Shown piece after piece: positions 46,269-54,765 of a DNA stretch of 64,000 nucleotides. Origin of the DNA: JADLHS01 sp020848635 (lineage in GTDB: Bacteria > Verrucomicrobiota > Verrucomicrobiia > Limisphaerales > JADLHS01); NCBI GenBank assembly GCA_037044975.1, contig JBAOIL010000005.1, forward strand, positions 186,001 through 250,000. Reading direction: 5' to 3'. Position 1 is the stretch's first letter. Each line of letters starts with the position of its first letter. The notes under the pieces are model-generated. The model saw nothing but the letters and a program-made list of their open reading frames with translations, was not told the origin of the DNA and ran no database searches. The position numbers and the translations under genes were made by a program.

Positions 46269-47564
46269 TCAGGCCTTCAGCCAGCGCTTCGCCTTCATCT
46301 CGAAGCGGGGCAGGCTGCCCGTTGGGACCAAGCTCACCGGCACGCGCAAGGCGAAGGCTTTCTGGAACAGCTGCTCCAACTGCGGCGCCAGTTCCGGCCC
46401 GGCGGCGCCTGGAACCGGCTCGATCTCCACCCGCATCTCCGTCAGCGCCTGCGCCGCGCTGACGTGGACGCGATACTCCGCCACAGCCGCAAAGCCCCGG
46501 ATAATTTCCTCGATCGCGCTGGGATAAATGTTTACCCCGCGCACAATGATCATGTCATCGACGCGCCCGAGGATGCCGCCTTCCAGCGCGAGATCAAACC
46601 GACCGCACGCACAGGCCGGCCTTGGCGATTCGGCCTTCGGCCTTCGGCCCCTAACCAGGTCGCCCGTGCGATAGCGCAACAGCGGCGAGGCGGTGCGGGC
46701 CAGCGTGGTTAAGACCAGTTCGCCGTTTGGCGCCGGCTCACCGGTGGCTGGATCAATCACCTCTGCGTAGTAGGTGGATTCCATGACGTGCAGCAGGCCG
46801 GGTGTGGCCGGACATTCGAGCGTCACCGGCCCCACCTCCGTCATTCCATGGTGATCAAAGATGCGGGCGCCCGGCCAAAGGGACTCAAGCTTGGCACGAG
46901 TCGCAGGAATGCTGCCGCCCGGTTCCCCGGCGACGATGATCGTCTTTAACCCGAGCTTCGGGAGGGCGATTCCTTCTTCCGCCGCCACCTCCGCGAGCCG
47001 CAGCGCATAGGTGGGCGTGCAGCAAAGGACGTTGACGCCATTGTCCTGCATCACGCGTAGCCGGGCGGCACTGCCGAGGCCGCCGCCGGGCAGGCACAAA
47101 GCACCAAGGCGGGTCGCCGCTTCGAACGCCAGCCAGAATCCGAGAAACGGTCCGAATGAAAACGCGAACAGCACACGGTCACCCGACTCAACGCCGGCGG
47201 CGCGGAAAACTTCCGCCCAGCATTCCAACATCGCCTCCCAGCTCTCCGGAGTGTCGAGCCAGCGCAGCGGCGCGCCGCGAGTGCCGCTGGTTTGGTGAAA
47301 GCGCGTGTAGCGATTGATTGGGTAGGTCAGGTTGCTGCCAAAGGGCGGATGAGCGAGTTGATCGGCCACCAGCTCCGCCTTGGTGGTGAACGGAAAACGC
47401 GCGGAGAAATCGGCGAGGGATGCGATGTCGAAGGCCACCCCGGCAGCTTGCAGTTTGAGCGCGTAAAATGGGTTCGCCGGGAAAAGTTCCGCGGCCAGGG
47501 AGCGTAGCTGTTCGAGTTGGAGCGTCTCGAGTTCGGCACGCGTTGCGGGCGGAGCGTCAGTCAT
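46269..47564 (-). CDS. Phenylacetate-CoA ligase-like AMP-dependent synthetase
   Basis: 431 residues, the length of PaaK-type ligases, which activate aryl acids with ATP and CoA. The phosphate-binding TSGTRGAPLRWLDTP lies near residue 92, the adenylate core contains FDHHGMTEVGPVTLECP and LLRYRTGDLVRGRRP, and the C-terminal subdomain carries GRVDDMIIVRGVNIYPSAIEE with a conserved-lysine region ending RFEMKAKRWLKA. Its substrate may be an aryl acid, but amino acid or fatty acid activation cannot be excluded. It is next to a LivKHMGF importer, a TetR gene and a thioesterase, a grouping seen in aromatic-acid utilisation loci. Confidence 0.85.
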   Translation of the reverse strand: MTDAPPATRAELETLQLEQLRSLAAELFPANPFYALKLQAAGVAFDIASLADFSARFPFTTKAELVADQLAHPPFGSNLTYPINRYTRFHQTSGTRGAPLRWLDTPESWEAMLECWAEVFRAAGVESGDRVLFAFSFGPFLGFWLAFEAATRLGALCLPGGGLGSAARLRVMQDNGVNVLCCTPTYALRLAEVAAEEGIALPKLGLKTIIVAGEPGGSIPATRAKLESLWPGARIFDHHGMTEVGPVTLECPATPGLLHVMESTYYAEVIDPATGEPAPNGELVLTTLARTASPLLRYRTGDLVRGRRPKAESPRPACACGRFDLALEGGILGRVDDMIIVRGVNIYPSAIEEIIRGFAAVAEYRVHVSAAQALTEMRVEIEPVPGAAGPELAPQLEQLFQKAFALRVPVSLVPTGSLPRFEMKAKRWLKA

Positions 47565-47628
47565 GCAACGGGGCTTTCACCGCCGGGCGGCGCGAACCTT
47601 GGCTGCCAACGTAACCATGCAGGGGGCG

Positions 47629-48159
47629 TCACTGCGGTCGGACGGTGGTTGGCGCCGCGCTCGCCGCCGGCTTGGCCGCAACGGGCGCGGGTTTGTAGTA
47701 GGTCACGAGACACCCGCCGAGGGCGGCCAGCGCGATGCCAATGAAGAACTGCGGTTTGATGGAACTCAGCCCCCCTTCCGGCGGATGTTGAAGGATCGAA
47801 ACCAGGGCGTTCACGATCGGCGCGCCCGCGAACACGATGGCCATGACGACCGCCGGGGTGCCTTTCGCACCAAAAGCCAGCAACACGCCGAATGCACCCA
47901 CCGCGCCAACGACGCCGGCGATCAGCGACCACCACAAGCCATTGGTCGGATAATTCCAGAAGTCCAACCGGCCCTTGTTGAACGCCAGCACCGCCAACGG
48001 CGCGAGCACGGCGATCAAAAAGTATGCGAAACCGACGTACAGAAACGCCATGTAACGGCCATTCACCTTGTCCTGCATTCCCATTTGCCCGCTGTGCAGG
48101 AAAATGCCGTAAACGCCCCACGACACGACTGTCATTAATGCAAATACGAGCCAGTTCAT
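47629..48159 (-). CDS. Small DMT/EamA-like membrane protein
   Basis: 176 residues, about five TM helices (LVFALMTVVSWGVYGIFLHS, FLYVGFAYFLIAVLAPLAVL, GLWWSLIAGVVGAVGAFGVL, VVMAIVFAGAPIVNALVSIL, FFIGIALAALGGCLVTYY). The VMAIVFAGAPIVNALVSIL and FIGIALAALGG patterns resemble half of a drug/metabolite transporter, so a dimer or a non-transport role is possible. The C-terminus is Ala/Pro-rich. The gene lies 64 bases upstream of the ligase gene on the same strand. Substrate unknown. Confidence 0.68.
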   Translation of the reverse strand: MNWLVFALMTVVSWGVYGIFLHSGQMGMQDKVNGRYMAFLYVGFAYFLIAVLAPLAVLAFNKGRLDFWNYPTNGLWWSLIAGVVGAVGAFGVLLAFGAKGTPAVVMAIVFAGAPIVNALVSILQHPPEGGLSSIKPQFFIGIALAALGGCLVTYYKPAPVAAKPAASAAPTTVRPQ

Positions 48160-48246
48160 AAGCCGAAAGGCTAGCGACCATCAGGCGCAATCGCAAATCG
48201 TTTATCGGCATGGATTGGCCGGCGAAGCATCATTGCTGGCGTCAGC

Positions 48247-48687
48247 TCAAACGAGCAAGCGGGTGGGTGCAGCCTGGAGCTTGTCGCCGATCGCCTTGGG
48301 AATTTTGATCGCCTTCATCCGACCGTCCACCAAGGTCACACAAACGGTGACGACCCGGCCGCGGGCCACTTCCCGGCGTTCCGGGCCCTTCAACTGGTGC
48401 AGACGAAACGCGTAGGTCAGGGTTTTGGATTTCTTCTTCGCCACGAGCAGGTGGATTTCCACCTCGTCTTCGAACTGCAACGGCGCGAAGAAATCGCACT
48501 CGCAATGAACGCGCGGCCAGCCGACGAGCGGTTTGGCCTGGCGCGAAGCGAGCGACAGCCCGAGCGAGCGGAAGAACGCGGTTTCCGCCGCCTCCATGTA
48601 GTGGAAGTAAACCGCATGATGGACAATGCCCGCCATGTCGGTGTCGCCGAACTCAACCCGGCGCACGATTTTATATTCAAAAGCCAT
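48247..48687 (-). CDS. Hotdog-fold acyl-CoA thioesterase, YbgC/4-HBT-type
   Basis: 146 residues. The family motif VEFGDTDMAGIVHHAVYFHYMEAAE holds the catalytic Asp (Asp15/17 region) and His23-His24; the later strand EVEIHLLVAKKKSKTLTYAF completes the hotdog fold. Enzymes of this type hydrolyse 4-hydroxybenzoyl-CoA or short acyl-CoAs. It is 87 bases upstream of the DMT-like gene on the same strand and may form a three-gene set with the PaaK-like ligase. Substrate specificity cannot be read from the sequence. Confidence 0.85.
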   Translation of the reverse strand: MAFEYKIVRRVEFGDTDMAGIVHHAVYFHYMEAAETAFFRSLGLSLASRQAKPLVGWPRVHCECDFFAPLQFEDEVEIHLLVAKKKSKTLTYAFRLHQLKGPERREVARGRVVTVCVTLVDGRMKAIKIPKAIGDKLQAAPTRLLV

Positions 48688-48796
48688 GGGCGAATTCTAA
48701 TTGGCAGCGGTGGATTTACGATTGAAAAATAAGCGCCAGCTCGGGACGGGAGTGCCTCCTGAAACTATCCGCCGGACTGAAGAGTGACTTGGGAGC

Positions 48797-48884
48797 GGAA
48801 CGCCGCGTTCACGCGGCTTGGCGAGCGCCGTTGCAGGTGGCGGCCGGATAAATCCGGCGTTCCGAGGGGCGGCAAGCTGCGCCC
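48797..48884. repeat. Dispersed MITE-like repeat, copy B
   Basis: Starts CGGAACGCCGCGTTCACGCG and ends TCCGGCGTTCCGAGGGGC followed by AAGCTGCGCCCC. CGGAACGCCG and CGGCGTTCCG form perfect 10-bp inverted termini. Same block order as copy A at 27560-27649. It lies just upstream of the Zn-peptidase gene in non-coding DNA. Confidence 0.65.
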
Positions 48885-48947
48885 CACTCGGGACCCGACC
48901 CCGAGCTTTGCTTGTGGCGGATGCGGCGCGGGTGTTAGTCTCCGCGC

Positions 48948-49967
48948 ATGGAATCCCCGGATTGGGCCTGTCTCAGTGACGACGAGTTGCTGGAGAAGAA
49001 AATCTCCCAGCTCGGTTTGAAGCTGGATGTTCCGCCCATTCAACCCCTCGTGCAACAGCTCTACGCCGAGCTGTCGCAAAAGGGGCTCGCCTTTCATCCG
49101 CCCTGCCACATCGGCGACGAATGGTTTGTTCCCGTCGGCATCCCGGCGATTTTTATTCCGTTCTTTCTCACCCATGACCGGCTGCGCCACCTCGAGCGCA
49201 AGATCATCCTCGAAGTCGAAGGCGAAACCCCGGAGTGGTTCATGAAGTTGATTCGCCACGAGGCGGCGCATGCCTATGCCTACGCGTATCAGGTTTTCCG
49301 CAAACGAAAATGGCAGCGCACCTTTGGCCTGTCTTCCGCCGAGGAAACGCCGTCGTTTTATCGTCCGCGGCCGTACAGCCGCAGTTTTGTGGTGCACCTC
49401 GACGACTGGTATGCCCAGAGCCATCCGGACGAGGACTTCGCCGAGACTTTTGCCGTCTGGCTCACGCCGGGTCTGGAGTGGCGCACGCGCTACCAGGATT
49501 GGAAGGCGCTGCAGAAACTGGAATACGTGGACGAGTTGATGCAATCGCTCGCGGGCAAACCGCCGCCGCCCCTCCCGGAATATCAGATTGCGGATTACGA
49601 CTGCCTCAACGTGAAGCTCAAAACCTATTACGCGAAGAAGCGCAAGGAGTATGAGCATTCGTTCCCGGATTTTTACGATAACGACCTGCGGCAACTCTTC
49701 GACGCCGGGGCGGATGTCGAAGGGCGCGTGAAGGCGTCCGTCTATTTGCGCCGCCATCGGCGCGAGTTGGAAAACGCCGTCTGCCAGTGGACCAACGAGA
49801 ACAAATACCGGGTCAACCAGCTGCTTGCGCGATTGATTGACCGTTGCGACAAGCTGGGCCTGCACATCAAAGCCTACGACCCGAAACAAAATTTGCAGGT
49901 CTCCGCCTACATCACCACGCTCGTCATGAATCATTTGTTCACCGGCAAATTCAAGCGCACGAAATAA
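48948..49967 (+). CDS. Putative zinc-binding metallopeptidase (gluzincin-like, COG4307 type)
   Basis: 339 residues, no signal peptide. The zinc motif is HEAAHAYAYAY (His104, Glu105, His108), with a likely third ligand Glu166 in DEDFAETFAVWL, a spacing seen in mini-gluzincins. LTHDRLRHLERKIILEVEG is a further region conserved in this family. The C-terminal 130 residues are helical and charged (KLKTYYAKKRKEYEHSFPDF, GRVKASVYLRRHRRELENAV). The ATP-grasp gene starts 2 bases after its stop, so the two are translated together. The substrate is unknown; cleavage of a peptide made or tailored by the ATP-grasp partner is an inference. Confidence 0.78.
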   Translation: MESPDWACLSDDELLEKKISQLGLKLDVPPIQPLVQQLYAELSQKGLAFHPPCHIGDEWFVPVGIPAIFIPFFLTHDRLRHLERKIILEVEGETPEWFMKLIRHEAAHAYAYAYQVFRKRKWQRTFGLSSAEETPSFYRPRPYSRSFVVHLDDWYAQSHPDEDFAETFAVWLTPGLEWRTRYQDWKALQKLEYVDELMQSLAGKPPPPLPEYQIADYDCLNVKLKTYYAKKRKEYEHSFPDFYDNDLRQLFDAGADVEGRVKASVYLRRHRRELENAVCQWTNENKYRVNQLLARLIDRCDKLGLHIKAYDPKQNLQVSAYITTLVMNHLFTGKFKRTK

Positions 49968-49969
49968 TC

Positions 49970-50989
49970 GTGAATAAGAAACTCAAAATCCTCGCCCTGT
50001 TCGACGCCATTGCGCCCACAACGCTCGATCAGGACTTGAGCGCTGAATTGAAGACCGACGATTGGAAGACCGAGGCGAACGTCCTCACCGCGCTCGCCGA
50101 ACTCGGTCACACCGTCGAACACCTCGCGATCTTCGACGATCTCAACCTGTTGCGACAAAAACTCGACGGTTTCCAGCCGGACATCATCTTCAATCTCGCC
50201 GACCAGTTTAAAAACAACCGGGCCTTTGATCAGAACATTGTCTCGTTCCTCGAAATGCACGGCGTCCCGTTCACCGGTTGCGGCTCCACCGGGTTGACGC
50301 TGTGCAAGCAAAAGGGCATCTCCAAGAAAATCCTCAGCTACCACCGCATCCGGGTGCCTCAATTCACGGTCATCCCGCGGGGCAAGCGGTTCGCGCGACC
50401 GAAGCGGCTCAAATTTCCAATTCTCGTGAAGCCGCTGAAGGAAGAGGCGTCCTACGGCATTTCGCAGGCGTCGTTTGTTGAGACGGACGAGCAATTCAAG
50501 GAACGCGTCCAGTTCATTCACACTTCGCACAACTGCGACGTCATCGCCGAGGAATACATCGCCGGGCGCGAACTGTATGTGAGCGTCCTCGGCAATCACA
50601 AGCTGGAGGTTTTTCCCATCCGCGAACTGGTGTTCAAGGAAGTCCCGCCCGACGAACCCAAGATCGCGACCTACCGCGCCAAGTGGGACGAGGAATATCG
50701 CAAGCGTTGGGGGCTGCAAAACCAGTTCGCTGAAGCGCTCGATCCCGCGCTCGCCAAGAACATCGTGCAAACCTGCAAACGTATTTACCGGCTGCTGACG
50801 GTGGACGGCTACGCTCGCGTGGACCTGCGCGTCACGACGGCCAACGAGATTTATTTCATCGAAGCCAACCCGAATCCCATCCTCGCCGCCGACGAAGACT
50901 TCGCGCAATCCGCGCTCCAGGCCGGCGTGGCCTATCCGCAACTCATCGCCCGCATCATCCGCACCGGATTAAAGACGGTGCGGGAGTAA
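49970..50989 (+). CDS. ATP-grasp ligase, D-alanine-D-alanine ligase-like
   Basis: 339 residues from the GTG at 49970, which lies 2 bases after the peptidase stop; longer in-frame starts would run far into that gene. Pre-ATP-grasp domain (KLKILALFDAIAP), the fold motif IFNLADQFKNNRAFDQNIVSFLEMHGVPFTGCGSTGLTLCKQKG as in Ddl proteins, VKPLKEEASYGISQAS at the ATP site, EEYIAGRELYVSVLGN, and the Mg-binding end ARVDLRVTTANEIYFIEANPNP. It lacks the compact start of true Ddl and is paired with a peptidase, so peptide or amino-acid ligation other than cell-wall synthesis is likely. Confidence 0.82.
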   Translation: MNKKLKILALFDAIAPTTLDQDLSAELKTDDWKTEANVLTALAELGHTVEHLAIFDDLNLLRQKLDGFQPDIIFNLADQFKNNRAFDQNIVSFLEMHGVPFTGCGSTGLTLCKQKGISKKILSYHRIRVPQFTVIPRGKRFARPKRLKFPILVKPLKEEASYGISQASFVETDEQFKERVQFIHTSHNCDVIAEEYIAGRELYVSVLGNHKLEVFPIRELVFKEVPPDEPKIATYRAKWDEEYRKRWGLQNQFAEALDPALAKNIVQTCKRIYRLLTVDGYARVDLRVTTANEIYFIEANPNPILAADEDFAQSALQAGVAYPQLIARIIRTGLKTVRE

Positions 50990-51054
50990 TCACTAATGGA
51001 AACCAACAAACACGAACCGGATTTGCCATAGGAGATGGTAAAGCACGCAAATAC

Positions 51055-51103
51055 GCCTCGACCAGAGCAGGATTGAGCGCAAAATGTCGGCACTTGTCGA
51101 GGC
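51055..51103. repeat. Inverted repeat between convergent genes
   Basis: GCCTCGAC at 51055-51062 and GTCGAGGC at 51096-51103, 33 bases apart, between the ATP-grasp stop and the beta-helix protein's 3' end. It could act as a bidirectional terminator stem, but no T tract is present. Confidence 0.35.
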
Positions 51104-51190
51104 ATGGAGGGTCACCGATTCCGTCCCACATACCTCAACCCGCGCCGCCTCTCCAACCTGCCTGAGCCGCACGCCCCAACCCCGTGTCGT

Positions 51191-53068
51191 TCAGGGAGTG
51201 GACGCGCGATAGAATTGCGGGGCGGCGGTAGTATTGAGTGGCTGGGGGAACAGCGCCGTGCCTTCGGCACTCAACACGTTGGTAGCGAGCGGTAGCCAGT
51301 TCGTCAGATTAGGGCTCACCCACAGGCAGCAGCTGACTCCCATTCCGTCCTGAACCACTATGTCAATTCCGTGGCCGGGTGAACGGCTGACGCGCAGGAG
51401 CGTAGCGAACTCGTACGCGCCAATGTCGGGCGCGGTGCCAAATGGCCTGGGGATGCCACGTTGATCAGTCGGTGGGGCGGCTGCGTTGTCACCTGCGTCA
51501 ATCGCCGGGCTGTCCGGGCGCAACGACAGCGTTAGCGTGGAGTTTCCCTGATTCGCGAGCGCTCCAAGTTTCGGGTCAGTATTGTTGAGACTCCCTTCGC
51601 TGCCAAAGCCACAGGTGGCGTCGGAACTTAGGTTGTGCCCCGCATCAATGATAGTGCCGCTGCCATTCCCCCCTGGGGTGTTGCCGGCCAAGAGCGTGTT
51701 CACCATCCTGCAGGCCGTTGCTTGGATACCACCGGTCGCGCTACCTGCCATTCCAAGATTCCCGGATGGGGCTGTCACACCAAAAGACTGTGAATATCCC
51801 CCGTCGCCCCCACTGCCACCGCTTCCAGGCAGGCCTAGGTTAAAAGCAATTGTGCAGTTGGTGATAAAACAATCGCCACGGGAATCAATGACGCCAATCC
51901 CCAAACCTCCCCCGCCCCCGTTACCACCTGTCGCGCCATCCCCCTTGACGGCGTCGCCGCCCGTTCCGCCCGGGCCCCCAATCCCTCCAGCACAGTTATT
52001 TGACACCATCGTACAATTGGCAATCTGAGCCATTCCGCCGCTCGTGAACAAGGCCGCGCCGAAACCGCCCCCCCCACTCCCGCCAAGGCCGCCGCTGGTT
52101 GCCCCGTACAAACCAAGACCTCCCTGGCCGCCGCGGCCTCCACCTCCCCCGGTCGCAAGGTTGCCAACGAATGAGCAGCCATACAGCCACAGAGGACCTG
52201 TGCTGAAAACCGCCCCCCCATATCCATCACCACCCGTGCCACCCCAGAAGGGCACGGGTGATCCGTCATAACCTGGGGGCTGGGTGCCGCCGGGATAGCC
52301 TTCGCCACCCAGCCCGCCCTTGGCATAGTTGTCAAGAAAGGTGCAGAAACTTATTTTCAGCGTGCCAAGATTGCAAACCACACCTCCGCAACCATTGGCA
52401 CCGGTCACTGGAGGTATGGACGGTGGCGATCCAGACGCCAAAGCCGCCGAAGCCCGGTTGCCGCTGAAAATACAGTTATGTAAGCTAACCTCGCCCTGCC
52501 GGTTGAATACCGCACCCCCCTCGGCATTTCCGGTCAGACTATTGGTCAAACTCTGTGCGCGGTTTCCCAAGAATTCACAATTCGTGGCGTTGACCATCCC
52601 GCCCCAATTGTACAATGCACCGCCCTGGCCCCCCGAGGCGATGGCCATATTTGCCCGCATGGTGGTCCCGCGTAAATTTACCGTGCCACCGCGGTTATGA
52701 ATTCCAGCCCCAAACTCGGCGCGGCCATTTGCGATTGTCAAATTAGCGATTGTTAAGGTGGTGTTGGTATCTACGTAAAATACCCGCAGAACGTCGCTGC
52801 CGCTGATGGTGATTTGATGGCCGCTGGCATCAAGGGTAGTGTTCACTGCATTCGTGATCGTGCCAGCCAGTGCGATGGTCCCTTCGCAGGCAAATGTCAC
52901 CAACCCACCGCCCGCCATCGCAGCACGCAACTGCGCCTCGGTGCAGGATGTCAGCGTGCCCGCACCTTGGGCGACCGGTCGAGAGCAGAGCAACAGCAAC
53001 CCCAAGACAGAGAGTTGAAGAATTGCAGCATCTGGCAGAACTCGCACAATCGCCTCGGTTCCTTTCAT
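51191..53068 (-). CDS. Secreted beta-helix protein, polymorphic-membrane-protein/choice-of-anchor Q type
   Basis: 625 residues. Signal peptide near residues 15-35 (LQLSVLGLLLLCSRPVAQGA). CTEAQLRAAMAGGGLVTFACEGTI begins the right-handed beta-helix; repeats include TIANLTIANGRAEFGAGIHN, SLHNCIFSGNRASAALASG and CTFLDNYAKGGLGGEGYPGG, with Gly-rich coils (GGGGGRGGQGGLG). A Q-type end SPAIDAGDNAAAPPTDQRG...DIGAYEF follows, and then a 46-residue tail (LWVSPNLTNWLP...PQFYRASTP) shared with two other proteins here. Probably a surface or secreted adhesin or glycan-binding protein. No catalytic site is visible. Confidence 0.82.
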   Translation of the reverse strand: MKGTEAIVRVLPDAAILQLSVLGLLLLCSRPVAQGAGTLTSCTEAQLRAAMAGGGLVTFACEGTIALAGTITNAVNTTLDASGHQITISGSDVLRVFYVDTNTTLTIANLTIANGRAEFGAGIHNRGGTVNLRGTTMRANMAIASGGQGGALYNWGGMVNATNCEFLGNRAQSLTNSLTGNAEGGAVFNRQGEVSLHNCIFSGNRASAALASGSPPSIPPVTGANGCGGVVCNLGTLKISFCTFLDNYAKGGLGGEGYPGGTQPPGYDGSPVPFWGGTGGDGYGGAVFSTGPLWLYGCSFVGNLATGGGGGRGGQGGLGLYGATSGGLGGSGGGGFGAALFTSGGMAQIANCTMVSNNCAGGIGGPGGTGGDAVKGDGATGGNGGGGGLGIGVIDSRGDCFITNCTIAFNLGLPGSGGSGGDGGYSQSFGVTAPSGNLGMAGSATGGIQATACRMVNTLLAGNTPGGNGSGTIIDAGHNLSSDATCGFGSEGSLNNTDPKLGALANQGNSTLTLSLRPDSPAIDAGDNAAAPPTDQRGIPRPFGTAPDIGAYEFATLLRVSRSPGHGIDIVVQDGMGVSCCLWVSPNLTNWLPLATNVLSAEGTALFPQPLNTTAAPQFYRASTP

Positions 53069-53215
53069 AACTCACCTCGTCGCTCACCCCAACCTACGCT
53101 CGCCGCGCGGCTCGTCAACGGCCAAGATTTAGCTAATTAGTGCTCCGGGCTGGATCCTAATGCTGGCAGTGCCGGGGCATACGCCTGCGTCTGCCAAGCC
53201 GCCCGTTTCCCAATC

Positions 53216-54649
53216 TCACTTCCGTTCCGCCGACCACGCCTCGAGATAACGCTCGCGGAATTTCGCCCGCTCCGCGGCGCTTGTAAGGCAGAGATCCCAG
53301 TTCAGCATCGGGCGCGGACCCGGTTTGAGTATAGTCAGTTTCCGGTCGCCGTACCGCTCGCTGAGTTGCTTGAACCCGCGGCCCCAGGCCTTGGTCTTGC
53401 CCTCGGCGGTGAGCAGACCGGTGAACTGGCTCACATCGCGGGCTTGCGGATGATCATGGAATCCCCAGTTGAGCCAGCCGCACGCCAGGCCGGCCGTGGA
53501 TTCAACCAGCTTGCGGCACCATTGCGCCTGCTGTTCCTCCGTGGCCAACGCATGCTTGCCAAACGTCGGCTGGCCACCACCATACCAGCCGAACTCCGCG
53601 ATCACCACCGGTTTTCCGGTTCGCGCCACCTCGCCCACTACGCTTTCCAAGTATGCCAGATTCCGCGCCTCGTCCTCGGCACGGTACTCATAGAAGCCGC
53701 GGGCAAGCGGATAAAAATGGATTTCCATGAAGTCCACCAGTCGCGCCTGGCGTGCCGGACGGAACGCCGAATACTGCCAACCCGCCGCCAGCAGCGACGG
53801 CACGGACCATTGGATCAATCCCACCGTGACCAGCGCTTGCGGGTCGGCGGCCTTGATCGCGGCTACCTGGCGGCGCGTCCACTCATCCGCGATGGCTTCG
53901 CGGAAATGTTGAAAGTCGAGCAACCGCGCGCAGCCGGCGCAATCCTCCCGCGGCGGAATCGGGATCGCGCCCCATGCCAGATTTTGATTCGTCAGCCCCC
54001 AAGCCGACATCAAGTTGGTCGCGCTGCCGTAATTTGTGCCAAGCCAGTGATTCCACTTCATGCTCATTGGCGGCGTTTCCCAACGCACCTCTGGTTCATT
54101 CAGCAGGTCGTACGCGAAAATCACCGGGCGGCCCCGGTAACGCGCCGCAAACTGCCGCCAAAATTCCTCGAGGCTGCACAGCACCACCTCGTCCGCGTAG
54201 CGATCGCTTTTCGCCCAGTCCGGCAGGCCCTCCCAATGATCCGGCCCGGTCGGATGCACGTAGATGCCCGCCTGCTCGGCGATTTCGAGGAACTGATCGA
54301 ACTTGGCCAGCCCCTCCGACGAGAGCCGGTTTGTTTCCATGAGAAACGATCCATAACTCAGGAACACGCGCACGCAATTCACCCCCAACGCCTTCATGCG
54401 GGAAAAATCCTGGCGCGTGGCGTCGGCATCGAACTGTTTCCACACCTGCGGCGCCCAGCCGGTGCCGGGGTGAAAATAGCTCAGGCCAAACGGAACGAAC
54501 GGTTTGCCCGTCTCGGTTTCCAGGCTGCGCCCGTCCGCTGCCAGGCGGATGCGGGGCAAAGATGCGGCATTGGTTTTGGGTGCGGCCGCGCTGGCCGGCA
54601 GAGTGAGCGTAGCTGCCAAACCAGCCAGAATTAGAATTCGCGCATGCAT
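53216..54649 (-). CDS. GH5-like secreted glycoside hydrolase (mannanase/cellulase superfamily)
   Basis: 477 residues with signal peptide MHARILILAGLAATLTLPASAA. A TIM-barrel glycosidase: FVPFGLSYFHPGTGWAPQVW, LGVNCVRVFLSYGSFL, acid/base Glu185 in AYDLLNEPEVRW, HFYPLARGFYEYR, and nucleophile Glu352 in VVIAEFGWYGGG. The Asn-Glu-Pro and Glu-Phe-Gly motifs are those of clan GH-A. The specificity (mannan, glucan or other) cannot be told. ATG 54649 was chosen for the signal peptide; an upstream in-frame start lacks it. It lies downstream of the membrane protein gene on the same strand. Confidence 0.83.
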   Translation of the reverse strand: MHARILILAGLAATLTLPASAAAPKTNAASLPRIRLAADGRSLETETGKPFVPFGLSYFHPGTGWAPQVWKQFDADATRQDFSRMKALGVNCVRVFLSYGSFLMETNRLSSEGLAKFDQFLEIAEQAGIYVHPTGPDHWEGLPDWAKSDRYADEVVLCSLEEFWRQFAARYRGRPVIFAYDLLNEPEVRWETPPMSMKWNHWLGTNYGSATNLMSAWGLTNQNLAWGAIPIPPREDCAGCARLLDFQHFREAIADEWTRRQVAAIKAADPQALVTVGLIQWSVPSLLAAGWQYSAFRPARQARLVDFMEIHFYPLARGFYEYRAEDEARNLAYLESVVGEVARTGKPVVIAEFGWYGGGQPTFGKHALATEEQQAQWCRKLVESTAGLACGWLNWGFHDHPQARDVSQFTGLLTAEGKTKAWGRGFKQLSERYGDRKLTILKPGPRPMLNWDLCLTSAAERAKFRERYLEAWSAERK

Positions 54650-54765
54650 AGTTTGCGGTCCATGACGCCGGAACCGTTGGCCTATTTCAATCCCACATTT
54701 CGTGAACAAGCAGGTTGAAACCGTAAACCTTCGGCCTGCGCTGATCGGCGCACGCCAGAAGGTAA

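Noticed and set aside
51582..52271. Pro-rich plus-strand frames
   Set aside because: They are the reverse of Gly-rich coils in the beta-helix gene.
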